The notes below the pieces were generated by a model. It searched no databases. It had not been told where the DNA came from and was given only the letters and a program-made list of their open reading frames with translations. DNA of 64,000 bases from Halichondria panicea (Eukaryota > Porifera > Demospongiae > Suberitida > Halichondriidae), in the NCBI RefSeq assembly GCF_963675165.1, contig NC_087386.1, positions 6,025,566-6,089,565 on the forward strand, read 5' to 3'. The position numbers and the translations under genes were made by a program. Positions 26,161 through 38,779 of the stretch are shown here, piece after piece (position 1 is the stretch's first letter; each line of letters opens with the position of its first letter).

Positions 26161-29100
26161 ATGTCGGTAGATTTGTCGCTGGAGTGGCAGCAGTCGAGGC
26201 AATGGCTCATCAACAGTGGAGTCATACCAGTGACACACAATGTGACAAAACCTGGTGTGGATTTGGTGGATTTTGTGCGTTCACTGAGAGATGGGGTGTT
26301 TCTGTGTAGCCTGCTCAACAAGCTGAGGCCTGACTGTGTGTCTAAAAACGAATTCAACCCAAAACCTCTCATGCAGGTATACACCCGTGCACTCACTCTC
26401 CCCATTCATTTTGGGTCTGGCCTGCGAGACTAGATACACACGCACTCAGCACAGAGGGAGTGTAACCGGATAAATCTTGATGGGGGGTGCTATGTGGGAG
26501 GTCACGCTTCTTACTTATATAGTTAGGTTGTGACAGTTAAATCGCCGATGCTTGAGCTGTAAATATGTGTATGCTCGCACGGAATGTTAGTATGTGTTAC
26601 TATAGAAATGTGATCCTTGAAAAATCTGTTTTCTCTCCCTGTACATAGCATTCTTATCTGAAAAACATCTCGACATTTCTTCACATCTGTGAGACCAAGT
26701 TTCGGCTGAAGGAGAGCGATCTGTTTATAGAGTCGGATCTTTACGATGTGGACAATTTTCAAAAGGTGAGTGGGCGTGTTAGTCGAAATTAATGTTTTTC
26801 ACTCTGTTAGTGGAGTTGGAGTTGCCTTACAGTCAAGTATTTAGTGCTAGTGCTAGGAGATGGATAATATTTCAACTATTTCCCAGTCTCTTTGTTATTG
26901 CTAGTTTGACTTGTTATTCACTGTTTTGTGTGGCAGGTGGTCCAGCTGCTCTCTAAGCTCTCGCACACGCCCGAGGCACTTCAGCTGGGATGGGTGTAAG
27001 TATGCATTTTGAGTATGCAGAATTATATACTTGCATTCAAATTGCGTTTACTTACCGTACATAGATCCAGGTGGTATTTGTTTGCAGCGTAGTGACCCTG
27101 TTTATGGCAGTAGTTATAAAGGGTGGCCTGCTAACACTAGGCTGTGTTATAGAGGGTGGCCTGCTAACACCAGGCTGTGTTATAGAGGGTGGCCTGCTAA
27201 CACCAGGCTGTGTTATAGAGGGTGGCCTGCTAACACCAGGCTGTGTTATAGAGGGTGGCCTGCTAACACCAGGCTGTGTTATAGAGGGTGGCCTGCTAAC
27301 ACCAGGCTGTGTTATAGAGGGTGGCCTGCTAACACCAGGCTGTGTTATAGAGGGTGGCCTGCTAACACCAGGCTGTGCTATAGAGGGTGGCCTGCTAACA
27401 CCAGGCTGTGCTATAGAGGGTGGCCTGCTAACACCAGGCTGTGTTATAGAGGGTGGCCTGCTAACACCAGGCTGTGCTATAGAGGGTGGCCTGCTAACAC
27501 CAGGCTGTGCTATAGAGGGTGGCCTGCTAACACCAGGCTGTGTTATAGAGGGTGGCCTGCTAACACCAGGCTGTGTTATAGAGGGTGGCCTGCTAACACC
27601 AGGCTGCGTTATAGAGGGTGGCCTGCTAACACCAGGCTGCGTTATAGATGGTAGACTGCTTATAAGGTAACTAGTACAATTTTGGGTACATGATATTTTA
27701 GCTTACTATTCCACATCATGATGCTGTGATTATTGCAGACCCTTCCCTCGACAAGAGAAACCGAATACTTACTACAATGAAGTGGCTGCGAATAAAGATG
27801 AAGACGATATTTATGCCTCCCTCAAAGACATTGGAATGTGAGTTAGCACTACCGAGCTCTAGACCACGCCCACACACCCTCAGACATGAGGTTGTCCCTG
27901 CTAATTATTTTAAGCGTGATTGTTTTGCAATTCCACTGAGTATATAGACAACAAACATGCATGGTGTCTGTACAGCATGCATGGTGGTTGTACAGTCCAT
28001 TTTAGGGTAGCAATGTGTGAAGATAGTCCACAATGTCTACTGTGTTGCTTGTTTAGCTACTGCCTGTAATGTCGGTAGGTGGGCTCTATAATGATCGAGG
28101 TATGCTTATAGATAGACTATAGATGAAATGATACAAGATACACTCATGGCCTGGGGACATGTATTATTAGATACACTCATGGCCTGGGGGCTCTTCATGT
28201 GTGCACACTGTGTGCTGGTATGGTCTCAGTCAATCAGAAGTACATTCTACAACTTATTGCTTTATGTGTATAAACGCTTCTTTTAACAATTTTGGTTTCT
28301 GTCTGTGTGCTGTATGTACATGTGCTAGTTGTGTGTGTGTGTGGGTGGGTGTGAGTGGGTGGGTGGGTGAGTGGGTGGGTGTTGACCTGTCTCTCTCTGT
28401 ATAGGGAGCGGCTGTATGCCAATGTGGGGGAGTACCCTCCACCAGTTGAAGAAGAGGAGGACCCGTATAGTTACGGTGATGACACTATCTACGACTCCAT
28501 CTGTTACTACCAGTCCCCGGTAAGACACACACACACTCAGCTAGTGGGTGATATACATGAACTACTTAGTCATTAAAGACATTCCTTGTAGTACATAGTT
28601 GTACTTTGTACCTCCCTCCCCCACATACACATCCTCACGCTCCCACCCACTACACCCCCCACAGCCTGTGAAGACAAGTGACGCAGACGAGAAGAAAGGC
28701 TACGTGATGAAGGAACTGTTTGAGACAGAAAGGAGCTTCCTCACCGTGTTGCATCTCATCAGTCAAGAATTCTTCAATGCACTCTGTGAACTTATCAATG
28801 CCGAGGACGTGCAACTCATCTTCTCAACTGCCAAGGTGATTTATAAATATGTGAGAGTGTCTATGGGGACCTTTACCTATAGATAGTGACCTTTACCTAC
28901 ATATATACCTGCGGTGACCTTTTACTTGGGTATTGGTGTTTTGTAGGTAAAGATTTGGTGTTCAGTGCTTGCACCATATAGAGTGTACAGTGTCAGCTGT
29001 GTTGTAGCTACTAGTGTACGCATGCACAGTACACGAGTCCCTTAGAGTGAAGCCTTTAAAGATCACTCTAGGACAGTGGGTCGTAATTAAGCGGTCTCCT

Positions 29101-32100
29101 GCTACCTGCCATAGACGGAAAACAATTATTGTATAAACCCTGCAACAGTTACAATGTACTGTATTACTAGAATATTTTGCTGATGAAAAACCTTTGCGAA
29201 TGAGCCAAATCAGCAGAAAATTTGACCCTTTGCGATCTAACTATTGCGTTCTGGCAAGGATAGTGTGTATTTACTAGTAATAATTTAGGTTTTGCGGATT
29301 TTATTGTTGCGAATTGATCAACCCTCGCAAAATTCACAAATGTTTGATTCTCACAAAACATTCTAGTAATACGGTATATACCCCCCACACACCCACCCAC
29401 ACACACACGCGCCCTTATTAGGAGCTCTACCCAATCCACACTGCTCTCCTGGAGGGATTTGAGAAGAGTCTGGAGCCAGGAGGGGACATCTCCAAGTGCT
29501 TCCTTGATGCTCAGCAAGGGCTACTACAATATGGTATCTATGCAGCTAGACTACCCAAAGCTGTGGAGAGGGTGAGTGTAGTGTGTGTGGAGTGTGTGGG
29601 TGTGAGTGTACTTGTCTTGTGAGCCATTGCTTTGTAAGTGTCTCTATAACAATGAGGTTGTGGTTTTCAGGGTGGCTATGAAAGTGTGGCCTCTACTGTA
29701 GTTAACTCTATACATGTCAGCATCACATGTGCAACACTATCAGTACATTATAGTCAGCTTTTGTGTGATGTCCTTATAACAATGGAGATGTAGTTACTGC
29801 CATTCTGTTGTGTGTGTGGGAGGGTATACAATAATGATCTCTTACACATGTACAGTACATTGAGTTATTGCTTCTACATCTGTGTCTGTCATAACCCATC
29901 ACCACTCAACCTTCACCTATCTACATGTCCCCCCCCCCCCCACCCTACCCTCCATTACCACTCAACCTTACCTACCTACATGTCCCCCCCCTACCCTCCA
30001 ACCCTAACCTATCTACCTACCCCTACCCTCCATTACCACTCAACCTTACCTACCTACATGTCCCCCCCCTACCCTCCATAACCATTCAACCTTATCTACC
30101 TACCCTCCATCACCACTCAACCTTACCTACCTACATGCCCCCCCCCCCCCCCTACCCTCCATCACCACTCAACCTTCACCTATCTACATGCCCCCCCCCC
30201 CCCCACCTACCCTCCATAACCATTCAACCTTATCTACCTACATGTCCCCCCCCCCCCCCCCCCACCCTCCATCACCACTCAACCTTACCTACATATTATC
30301 CCCCCTCTCCTCTACAGGCAAAGCAGCTGGCTACTCGGCGTGAGACAGGACAAGTATTGCAAGCGTGTCAAGATCGCTCTAGACAACGGTTTCCCCTCAA
30401 AGACCTCCTAAATGTGCCAATTCAGCGGTTTCTCAAGTACCCACTGCTCATAAAGGTGCCAGGCTGCTACTATGTACATGTAGCTTTCCTGTAGTGTCTA
30501 CACATCATGTGTTAAGTACTGCATTGAGTTAGCATCCTGTTTTCTGTGAAGCTTTAAAGAATGTTTTCAGAGAAGGGTATCTTTAGGGAGGTCAAAGTCA
30601 ACAGTTAGTGTGAGCATTGTAGGGACTGTGTTTGTATGGTACTGCTAACATGTGTACTAACACCCAGGCCCACTAATATTGAAGTATTGTCCTTTAATTG
30701 GAGAGACCATCCCTACATTATTCTAATTATCCTCCTACACGAGTACATGTAGTAACTGCATTCAGTTGTACAGCTTTCTCATAGTTCAAGCGATTTCGAT
30801 ATTTCTTGCACCATTTGAAAGCTCTATGTAAAACACATCCAATGAAGCTCATGTTTATACGTGTATGTATCTGCTTATATAGGAGTTGCACAAATGTGCT
30901 GGACGGACCAGTCTACCCAATCAGAGTGAGATCTCCAGCTTAGAGCGTGTTCAGGAGTTACTGGAGGTGGGTGTGGTGTTGTCATAGTAACAGTGCCGCT
31001 ATCGTATCCACTCACTCTAATAGTGTACACTGTGTGGTTAGTGGAGGGGGCGTATAGTGTACACTGTGCGGTGTGTGGGGCAATTAGTGTAGTTCCCTGT
31101 ACATGGAATGTATACACTGTGACCAGCTAAGAAAACAAATACTAAAATTGTTTTGACACTGAGTACTAACACCGTGCAGTACCATTATATGCACGCATGC
31201 CTTGTATGTACATCAACCCAGGGTCACACACACAGCGTTTATAATACTTATGCGTATGGGTCATTTAGCGTACAGTACGTGTCAATGTGCTTACACATAT
31301 ACATGAATAAATGAGCCATACAGTCTCTTCTGCATAGGAATTATTTTGGCACAGAGTCACTACAATTATACCATTTTATTGCGGTTGTGTGCATGCATTT
31401 CAACCTAGGTCCATATACACAGCGTTATTATTGTCTACGTACGTCTCCCCTTCTGTTCTGCATGCACTGTACATATACAAGCTAGTAGACATATATAATC
31501 ATGTGACAGGCCCCCCCCTAGGAAAACAATCATTATGGAGGAAGGACTAATTTGCAGTACATTACTTTACAAAACAGCCAATTTAGACTTATTTACAGGA
31601 AGTTTGATTGTCTTTCATAAGAAGTAACTTTACTTAAATGTATGCATGTATCTACTCCTCATTGGGACATACTGTTGTAGTGTTCCCTTTTGTAGCCTTT
31701 GGTTTATCCTTAATACTGCACTTATAATAATAATGTCACTGTGTGTTTGGTATTGTACTGTCCCCTCAGGACATAGCTCGTTACATCAATGCCACCAAGG
31801 GAGACTACGAGGGCATGCGTCAGATAGAGGAGGTGGAGCAGAGCTTAGAGCAATATCGGGGACCACACCTCACTACGTACGGCAACTATCATCTGGACGG
31901 GGAGCTACGAATTAAGAGTGCTGACGGGGGAAACGCTCGAACGTGAGTCTGTGTACATGTACCCATAGAATGTGACCTTTATGTTAGCAGTGACGTTTAT
32001 GCAAAGTATTTATTGTACGTCACTCTAATTATACGAAACTTGGAATATTTTCTAGCATCATATAATTTTGTATATAGCCTCGCACTGGTGCTATAAGTAC

Positions 32101-35100
32101 ATGTATGTATAACGAGCACGTTAGTTATTACTAGCGCACATGTGTTAGGAGGAAATAAAGAAAGCATGAACGTGTTAGGGAGAGCCCTGTTTTTGTGTAG
32201 TACATATAATAATGCTTAGTCATCACTACACCTTTACTCTCTGCCACGCCCCCCCCCCACCCTCTGCAGTCCTCGCTGGGTGTTTCTGTTTGACAAAGTG
32301 ATGCTCATTTGTCATAAGAAGAATAAACTACGACTTGGCTTTGAAGTACGTTACTCGGTCAAGCACGTCTTTCCAGTTAACTCCCTGAGGGTGGAGCCCA
32401 TCACTAACCCCTCGGGGAAAGGGGGCAATTTTTCACAGGGGTTCAAACTCATTGTGAAAGGTCATGGCGATTTTCTGGCCTTTGCCAAGACGGAGGAGCT
32501 CAAGTCACAGTGGATAGACGCCATTAATCATGCACGGTGGGTGAGCTGTGCTATATCTTTGCTCGTGGTTTATAGTTTTAGAGAGGTCTGTAAGATTGGT
32601 TGTAGATGTGCAATCTTTTGTAAGCCTTTGTTCATCCTTGATTTTGTTCCTAGGTCTTTATGACTTGTATGTTCACCATGTACTTGTATGTTACGTACTA
32701 AAGCTGTTGTATGCAATTGTACATGTACTTAAATGCTATCTTTTTCAATCCTCATCATCTTTACCGTTGTGAGGTGTGTGTCAGTGTCATCTCTCTCCCC
32801 CCCCCCCCTTACAGTGAGATGAGCTCACCAAGAGATGGGAAGAAAGGTCATCATCAGTTTGAGTTGTTGACCTTTGAGAAGCCACGTTACTGTGATGGCT
32901 GTCAGAAACTACTCCACGGCTGCTACTTCCAGGGCTACTTCTGTAAAGGTCAATATAAGATACACTGTACATGGACATGTATACTGTATTACTAGAATAT
33001 TTTGCTGGTGAAAAACCTTTGCGAATGAGCCAAATCAGCAGAAAATTTGACCCTTTGCGATCGCGTTCTGGCAAGGATCGTGTGTATTTACTAGTAATAA
33101 TTTAGGTTTTGCGGATTTTTTTGTTGCGAATTGATCGACCATCGCAAAGTTCACAAATGTTTGATGCTCGCAAAACATTCTAGTAATACGGTATTATTGT
33201 AGCACTTGTATTTCCTTCCTACACACACTGTACCTTATAAGCTGTATGTATGCATTTTGCAAATAACTCTGTATTTAATACCCGCAAAATTGCTAATTTT
33301 CCTTAATTAATATCGTCTCTCTTATAATTCATTGCAGAATGTTCAAGAGCCTCTCACAGAGAATGTCTCTGCAACGTACTAAGCTGCTCTACCCCACTCC
33401 AGCCGGGTAAGCCCCTCTAATTAATGCGTACTACCCCTCCTAATTAATATATTCACCCCCCCCACAGGTCCACCCCCTGGTCATCGTCGCCTAGCACCGT
33501 CACGCTCGGGACCTAAACTGGAGCGCCCCACACGACCCACACCACGAGATAGAACATTGCACACTAATGGTGTGGAGAGCAGTGAGTCTGTATGCAGGGG
33601 CAGGGTAGGCAGAGTTCAAATCCAGTGAGGGGGGGGGGGAGCTTCTCCCCTCCTCCACTAGTCTGAACAGTATATATAGTAGTTCCATGGGCACTAGTCT
33701 GAACATTTTATAGAGAGGGTCTACTAAATGGCATTCTTTGCTTTCTGAAAAGCTAAAAAGTTTTTTTCCAGGGAAAGAACTTTTCAATTCGTCTTCCCAT
33801 TCCCTAACTATTAATCTATTATTACCATTATAACCCTGGCATGGGCTAGGTTGACCACACCCACTTCCTGTTTAGTCGCTTAAACATCTTAGTGTTATTT
33901 TACTCTGTACTTCACTCATTGTTCTGTGTATAGAGCGAGGTCAGATCTATGTTGCCAAGCAACGGTACGATGCCATTGGTGGCCGTGCCAACCGAGTCTT
34001 GTCATTTGACCGTGCAGAGGAACTGGAGGTCCTCAATGCATCCACTGGAGGGGACTGGTGGGAGGTCAGAATATCTTGACAACTGTACTGTACCGTATAG
34101 TGGGTAATTTTCGAGGGACAACAAGTTATTTTCAACCGCGAAAATGCAATATACAAGCCTGCTAAAAAAACTACTAATCTATCCTCGAAAATATTATTAT
34201 ATGCGAAATTCACAAAAATAGCCAATTTATGGAAAAATCATACCCTCGAAACTTACCCGCTATACGGTATACCTGTACTGTGCTTGTATAGTTCACTGCA
34301 CTGTAGCTACACTATTGGATTTGTGAAATTTTGAAATAATAGGAATTTTATCTCCCCTACCAAACATTTGTACTGTATTTGACTGTATATTTCTTTGTGT
34401 GTGTGTGTGTTTGACTGTGTATGTCTTTGTGTGTGTGTAGGCCATCTCCCTCAAGACTGGCAACAGAGGAGAGGTCCCGGCCAGCTACCTCCTGCCCAAG
34501 GTACTGGGTTGTCATACTATGCCCTGTGTGTGCCTGCCTACACTGTTGGGCTAATACCTCATTAGTCAGAACTTACTAGTGAAAGCATAAACTTGCAGGA
34601 AATTTTGCATTGCCATCTGTGTGCATCTTCATCAATGTTCATGCCGCCTGAGTGCTACTGTTTCTGTACCGTATTTTCATTAGAGAGCTAGAAATGTTAT
34701 CAAAACTCATATATCATGACTCCCCCCCCCCCCCTCCCTTTGTAGGGGATGGTTGATGCTGATGGCCTCGAGCTAGGAGCCTCCGCAGTGAGCATGTCAC
34801 GCGAGAGTGAGTCCATGACCCATTACCCGTGGTACATCGGGAAGAAGTCTCGGATAGAGGCGGAGCAAGCGCTCCACAAAATGAAGGATGGTGTGTTTGT
34901 GATACGAGAGAGTGATGTGAGGGACAGAGAGTATGCCATTGCACTCAAGTGAGCAGATGTGTACATACATGTACATGTAGCTCATAGTTGTGCTTAGCTT
35001 TGTACTTTGTACTTTGCGTTGTAACTTTAGTTTCGGTGATCCGATTTCAAATATTTTATTATTTTATGAAAGCTTAGAAGGAGACCTTTCAGATTACATG

Positions 35101-36733
35101 TTCAACCCTTACATTCTGAAACAAACTTACATTTCTCATTTTCAGGAAAATACCATAATTATTTATATTGCTGTCTACGTGTATAATACATGATCATTGC
35201 ACAACATGAGACTTGCTGCTACCTCTCTAGGTGGAACAGAATGCCCAAGCACATTAAAATCCTCAAGCATCCATTGTCAAGAAAGTACTTTGTCGCTGAT
35301 GTCTGTGAATTTGGATCAGTTGCAGTAAGCATAATTATAACTGGATCTACTTCATTAGTTTATAAGTCCTTACCTCTGTGTTGCATAAATGACAACTCTG
35401 GAAGGCTTAAAATGACTCAAAATTTGTCTTTTTTGCAGGACCTAGTTAAATTCTACAGTACCAACTCACTTGGCGCCAGTTTCCCGGGAGTGGACACGTC
35501 ACTAAAGTACCCCTACAAAGATGCGGTCCCGGACGCAAGACGAGCTCGTTCCATATCCAACCCACCCACCCCTCAACTCAACCCCCCGGTCAGTCCTGTA
35601 GGCGTACTACCCCCCATCAGTGCGGCGGTGGATCGTTTTGCTGACGTTCTCTTCAACTTTGTAGCCGAGTACCCAGATGAACTAAGTGTAGATGTGAGTG
35701 TGTTGGTGTTACGTTGTAAATAAATTACCGTATTTATAATAGCAGGTTATTTTTAAGGCACTACATTTTCACGGATTGCCCAAACAAACATTTTCGAGGA
35801 TAGCGGTTCAAATGACCACACTCCTACAGTAATACTCATTTTCTAGACACTAAATTTTTGTGTTTCTGAGTCAATCCTCGAAAACCTCCAAAATAACCAG
35901 CTATACGGTAATAAGTGCTGTGTGCAATGTATGTGCAGTGGTGGAAACACTCTCAAATTATTAGAGCCCTAGTTGAAAGTATAATTATGTATAACCTGTA
36001 TGGATTGCGATTGTTACAGCCTCCCTGTGGCATAAGTACATGTAGTAATAGCTTGCTGCGTGTACACTGTCTCTAAAACTGCCCCCTCCCCTTGTTAATG
36101 CTGTCTCTGTAGCTGCTCTCTATTGCATACACATTGTACATCATATATACACTGTCTTTACAACTGTCCTCCCCCTCCCTCCCCCTCCCCCTCTCTCTCT
36201 CTCTCTCCCCGTTTGTTGATCTCTACCTATTGCTACCCGCTGTAGATACATGATCGAGTCAAGATCTTGGAGAAGGACACCAACCTAATGGGCTGGTGGC
36301 TAGGGGAGTGCAATGGAAGAGTGAGTATATAGACAGCAACCTAATGGGCTGGTGGAGCTGTACGAAAATAAATTTAAATGGGTCGTTTGTACGAAAATTT
36401 GCAACTTACAGCGAAAATTTCCTGCTCTACGGTAATAGGTTATAGCCCTATACCTACATGTATAGCAGTGGCGTAGGAAGCAATTTCTCAGTGGAATGGG
36501 ATGGCTCTAGTTTTTTTGAATGGACAAAAAATACGGCTATCTGTCCATAGTACATTGATAAGTCATCTCTACTTATAGCCTAGAAAGACGAGCTACGCTT
36601 CCTACGCCACTGTATATTGATGGTTTTGCTGTATTACTTATTCAATCACTGTGTGCCCCCCTCCCCACACTTCTACCCACGTCTATAGACTGGACTGTTC
36701 CCATCAAATTATGTACGTGAAATCGGCAGCTGA
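26161..36733 (+). CDS. VAV: VAV-family Rho/Rac guanine nucleotide exchange factor
   Basis: Twenty-one exons (26161-26376, 26649-26765, 26937-26995, 27739-27837, 28405-28519, 28665-28835, 29422-29571, 30318-30455, 30883-30966, 31770-31942, 32270-32536, 32815-32948, 33338-33406, 33468-33581, 33934-34064, 34441-34500, 34746-34948, 35231-35324, 35439-35693, 36246-36320, 36689-36733) give 922 residues. The full VAV order is present: calponin-homology (1-125), acidic region with tyrosines (131-202), DH (203-400; LLNVPIQRFLKYPLLIK), PH (about 415-530), C1 zinc finger (FELLTFEKPRYCDGCQKLL ... CKECSRASHRECLC, all ligands seen), SH3 (636-699), SH2 (about 725-820; FVIR with Arg 753) and C-terminal SH3 ending GLFPSNYVREIGS. 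VAV activates Rac/Rho downstream of tyrosine kinases. Confidence 0.95.
27115..27660. repeat. 33-bp minisatellite, about 16 copies
   Basis: The unit contains AGAGGGTGGCCTGCTAACAC then CAGGCTGTGTTAT and is highly homogenised, with single-base variants (GCTAT, GCGTT). It fills most of VAV intron 3. Because 33 is divisible by three, two forward frames stay open through it, but exon 3 and exon 4 splice cleanly across it. A lone related unit occurs near 52270 in a BRD4 intron. Confidence 0.97.
29157..29376. mobile_element. family A MITE, inverted copy
   Basis: TACTGTATTACTAGAAT at the left and ATTCTAGTAATACGGTA at the right. About 220 bp, opposite orientation to the copy at 16.7 kb. It ends about 45 bp before VAV exon 7. 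Confidence 0.8.
29880..30310. repeat. C-rich minisatellite in VAV intron 7
   Basis: Degenerate units of CCACTCAACCTTACCTACCT plus ACATG and poly-C runs of 8-17 bases, ending at the acceptor of exon 8 (30317). The poly-C runs could form i-motif or, on the other strand, G-rich structures. Confidence 0.9.
32982..33193. mobile_element. family A MITE between the two C1-domain exons of VAV
   Basis: TACTGTATTACTAGAAT / ATTCTAGTAATACGGTA termini and the same internal GCAAA-rich body. It begins 34 bp after the donor of exon 12. Confidence 0.8.
34091..34269. mobile_element. family B MITE (179 bp)
   Basis: Long near-perfect terminal inverted repeats, about 27 bp: TACCGTATAGTGGGTAATTT on the left and AAACTTACCCGCTATACGGTA (trim one base) on the right. 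It lies in VAV intron 15. Confidence 0.8.
35726..35910. mobile_element. family B MITE, diverged
   Basis: TACCGTATTTATAATAGCAGG at the left (first 20 bases informative) and CAGCTATACGGTA at the right, with CCTCGAAA-type subterminal sequence. It sits in VAV intron 19. Confidence 0.65.
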
Positions 36734-37232
36734 ACAAAATCATTAGTGTGTCAGCAGTTTGCAATCAGTGCTCGTTGGATGTTAGCGTTTATTTTCACTG
36801 TTTGTCTGTGTAGTGCATTCGTTGTGCTAGAAATATTATATGTGCTTGCTATGTGTATACATTACTACGACTGTGAGATGTTTTGTTATGATAATTATTA
36901 TGATATTGATTTTGTCAAGTACGGAAATAACTAAATATGCATGCAACATCTGTGCCAAGGAGCACGTGTAGGAGTTACCCATTCCTTAAATGAGCAAGAA
37001 TGAACCTGTTAGTAGGAAAACATAATTATGGCAGCAATTTTTATTGCTTTAGCCATGATCAACCTTAGGTGAACCTGATTAAAGGCCGAGGGTATAGTCG
37101 GGGTACGCAGTATGCATCACGTGAGCAAATAAGGACACTCCCCTAAACACGTGTTGACACAAAAGTTAGAAGAACTACAGCTAGCTCCTCAGTGAAGCCA
37201 AAGCAGAGAGGAAGTACATACCATATTGCAGC
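36734..37232. other. intergenic, VAV 3' UTR and SNU13 promoter
   Basis: About 500 bp, AT-rich. No coding exon, no element with clear inverted ends. The proximal part of SNU13 (37140-37232) should hold its promoter and leader. Confidence 0.5.
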
Positions 37233-38017
37233 ATGGTAGGTGGCGTATGGCGTCCACTATAGTCATACATACACTGACCTTCCATCTTTCAGGCAAGCTC
37301 AGAACCTAAAGCAGTGAACCCCAAAGCCTACCCTCTGGCTGACCCCCAGCTGACTGGTACCATCCTCAACCTCTTGCAACAAGCCACCAACTACAAGCAG
37401 ATCAAGAAGGGAGCCAATGAAGGTAAGCATCAGATCGTGCAAAATTCTAGCCCCTTACAATCATTAATTATTAAAGAAGACCTACATAAACACTTTAATT
37501 ACTGCTTTTATGTGAATAAAGTGTCAATAATTTGTCGCTACTGTGCAGCTACAAAGTCTCTCAACAGAGGTATCTCTGAGTTCATAGTGATGGCTGCTGA
37601 CACTGAGCCACTGGAGATCGTGCTCCACCTTCCACTCCTCTGTGAGGACAAGGTAAGAGATAGCTAATGGCTGCACTGATTACATTGCTCATGCAGTAAT
37701 AAGGTTTACAGCATCACTTGTAGTATTGTCCACTTAATTTCGTTTGACAGAGTAAGGTGGCTCAGAGAGTTCACCTAACCCCACTACCTATGATGATCTT
37801 AATCTATGAGCTTACAACTACACTATTATAAATGTCTGTGTTTTCTTTCCCTATACAGAATGTGCCTTATGTGTTTGTGACCTCTGGTGCTGCATTGGGG
37901 CGAGCGTGTGGACTAGAGAGGCCAGTGGTGGCCTGCGCTGTCACTACCAATGAAGGATCTCAACTTAAACCTCAAATTACCACTTTACAGCGAAATATTG
38001 AGAAACTTCTCATCTGA
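37233..38017 (+). CDS. SNU13: SNU13 / NHP2-like protein 1 (15.5K)
   Basis: Binds the kink-turn of U4 snRNA and box C/D snoRNAs. Four coding exons (37233-37235, 37293-37422, 37549-37652, 37859-38017) give 131 residues. Core blocks are [54 protein letters not shown] and LLCEDKNVPYVFV, typical of the L7Ae/NHP2 fold and nearly identical to animal SNU13. The first coding exon is just the ATG, followed immediately by GTAGGT. A second copy of the ATG is not needed in exon 2, which starts with GCA, so this split start codon exon is required. Confidence 0.95.
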
Positions 38018-38435
38018 TTGCTCTCTCTCATGAATCAATGCTGTGTTGCTGCTTGTATTGTTCTTTATTTGAACCTTGATTTAAATATTCAGTATGACTC
38101 TATATGAAAGGTCGTGTTGTCACAAACATAGTGTATTCAGTTGTAAGCCAGCCCCACCCCTCTTTCTTGGTTATATCTGCTGATTCATCAAAATTCCTGT
38201 CACATGAATGTCTTGTAAAAATGTCCACCATTACCATATGAAGTACTAACAATATAAAAAAATATAGCTGAAAGAGAAAGCTTACTACTGTTCTGTATTC
38301 ATAGTATCTATGCTGTACTGTACTGTGTGATATAAATGCAGCACAAAACCCAGGCCTTCGCTATGGTATGTCACATCATGTACCTCCTCAGTGTATGCAT
38401 ACTTCAATATGAACAATGTGTTCTATTCTGTTCAG
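38018..38435. other. SNU13 3' region and TMEM115 5' region
   Basis: About 420 bp with no full ORF. An ATG followed directly by a strong donor (38363-38365|GTATGT) and an acceptor at 38434-38435 suggest that TMEM115 has a 5' exon ending in ATG, giving a Met-Met N-terminus, or simply a 5' UTR intron. Confidence 0.4.
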
Positions 38436-38741
38436 ATGAGCCTACAACAAGTCAAGGCTATGTCACTGTGTGCTAAAGTGTTGTCTGGTGTCATCGTGTT
38501 GTTCTACTTGTTCAGTTTCTCTCCGTTCCTCCATAACAACCTCGCCATGACACCAGCTTTGTACGCTCACCACTTTAATACGTACCTATGAATCAACCAT
38601 ACGTAAAATCAGGGTTTGATGACATCATTAACTTAAACTTTATTTTGGTATTTGGATCTAACTCCATGTAAGTAGCCTGGTATACTATTGCACGCACCAT
38701 ATTCCTCCCCACTGTAAATACTAGATGAAACCCTGATAATA

Positions 38742-38779
<38 letters not shown>

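Noticed and set aside
27115-27660. CRISPR-like regular repeats
   Set aside because: No spacers: the units are contiguous and nearly identical, in a eukaryotic intron.
27031-27670. Two long overlapping open frames of about 200 residues in VAV intron 3
   Set aside because: They are produced by the 33-bp minisatellite, whose period is a multiple of three. VAV exons 3 and 4 splice across it in perfect phase.
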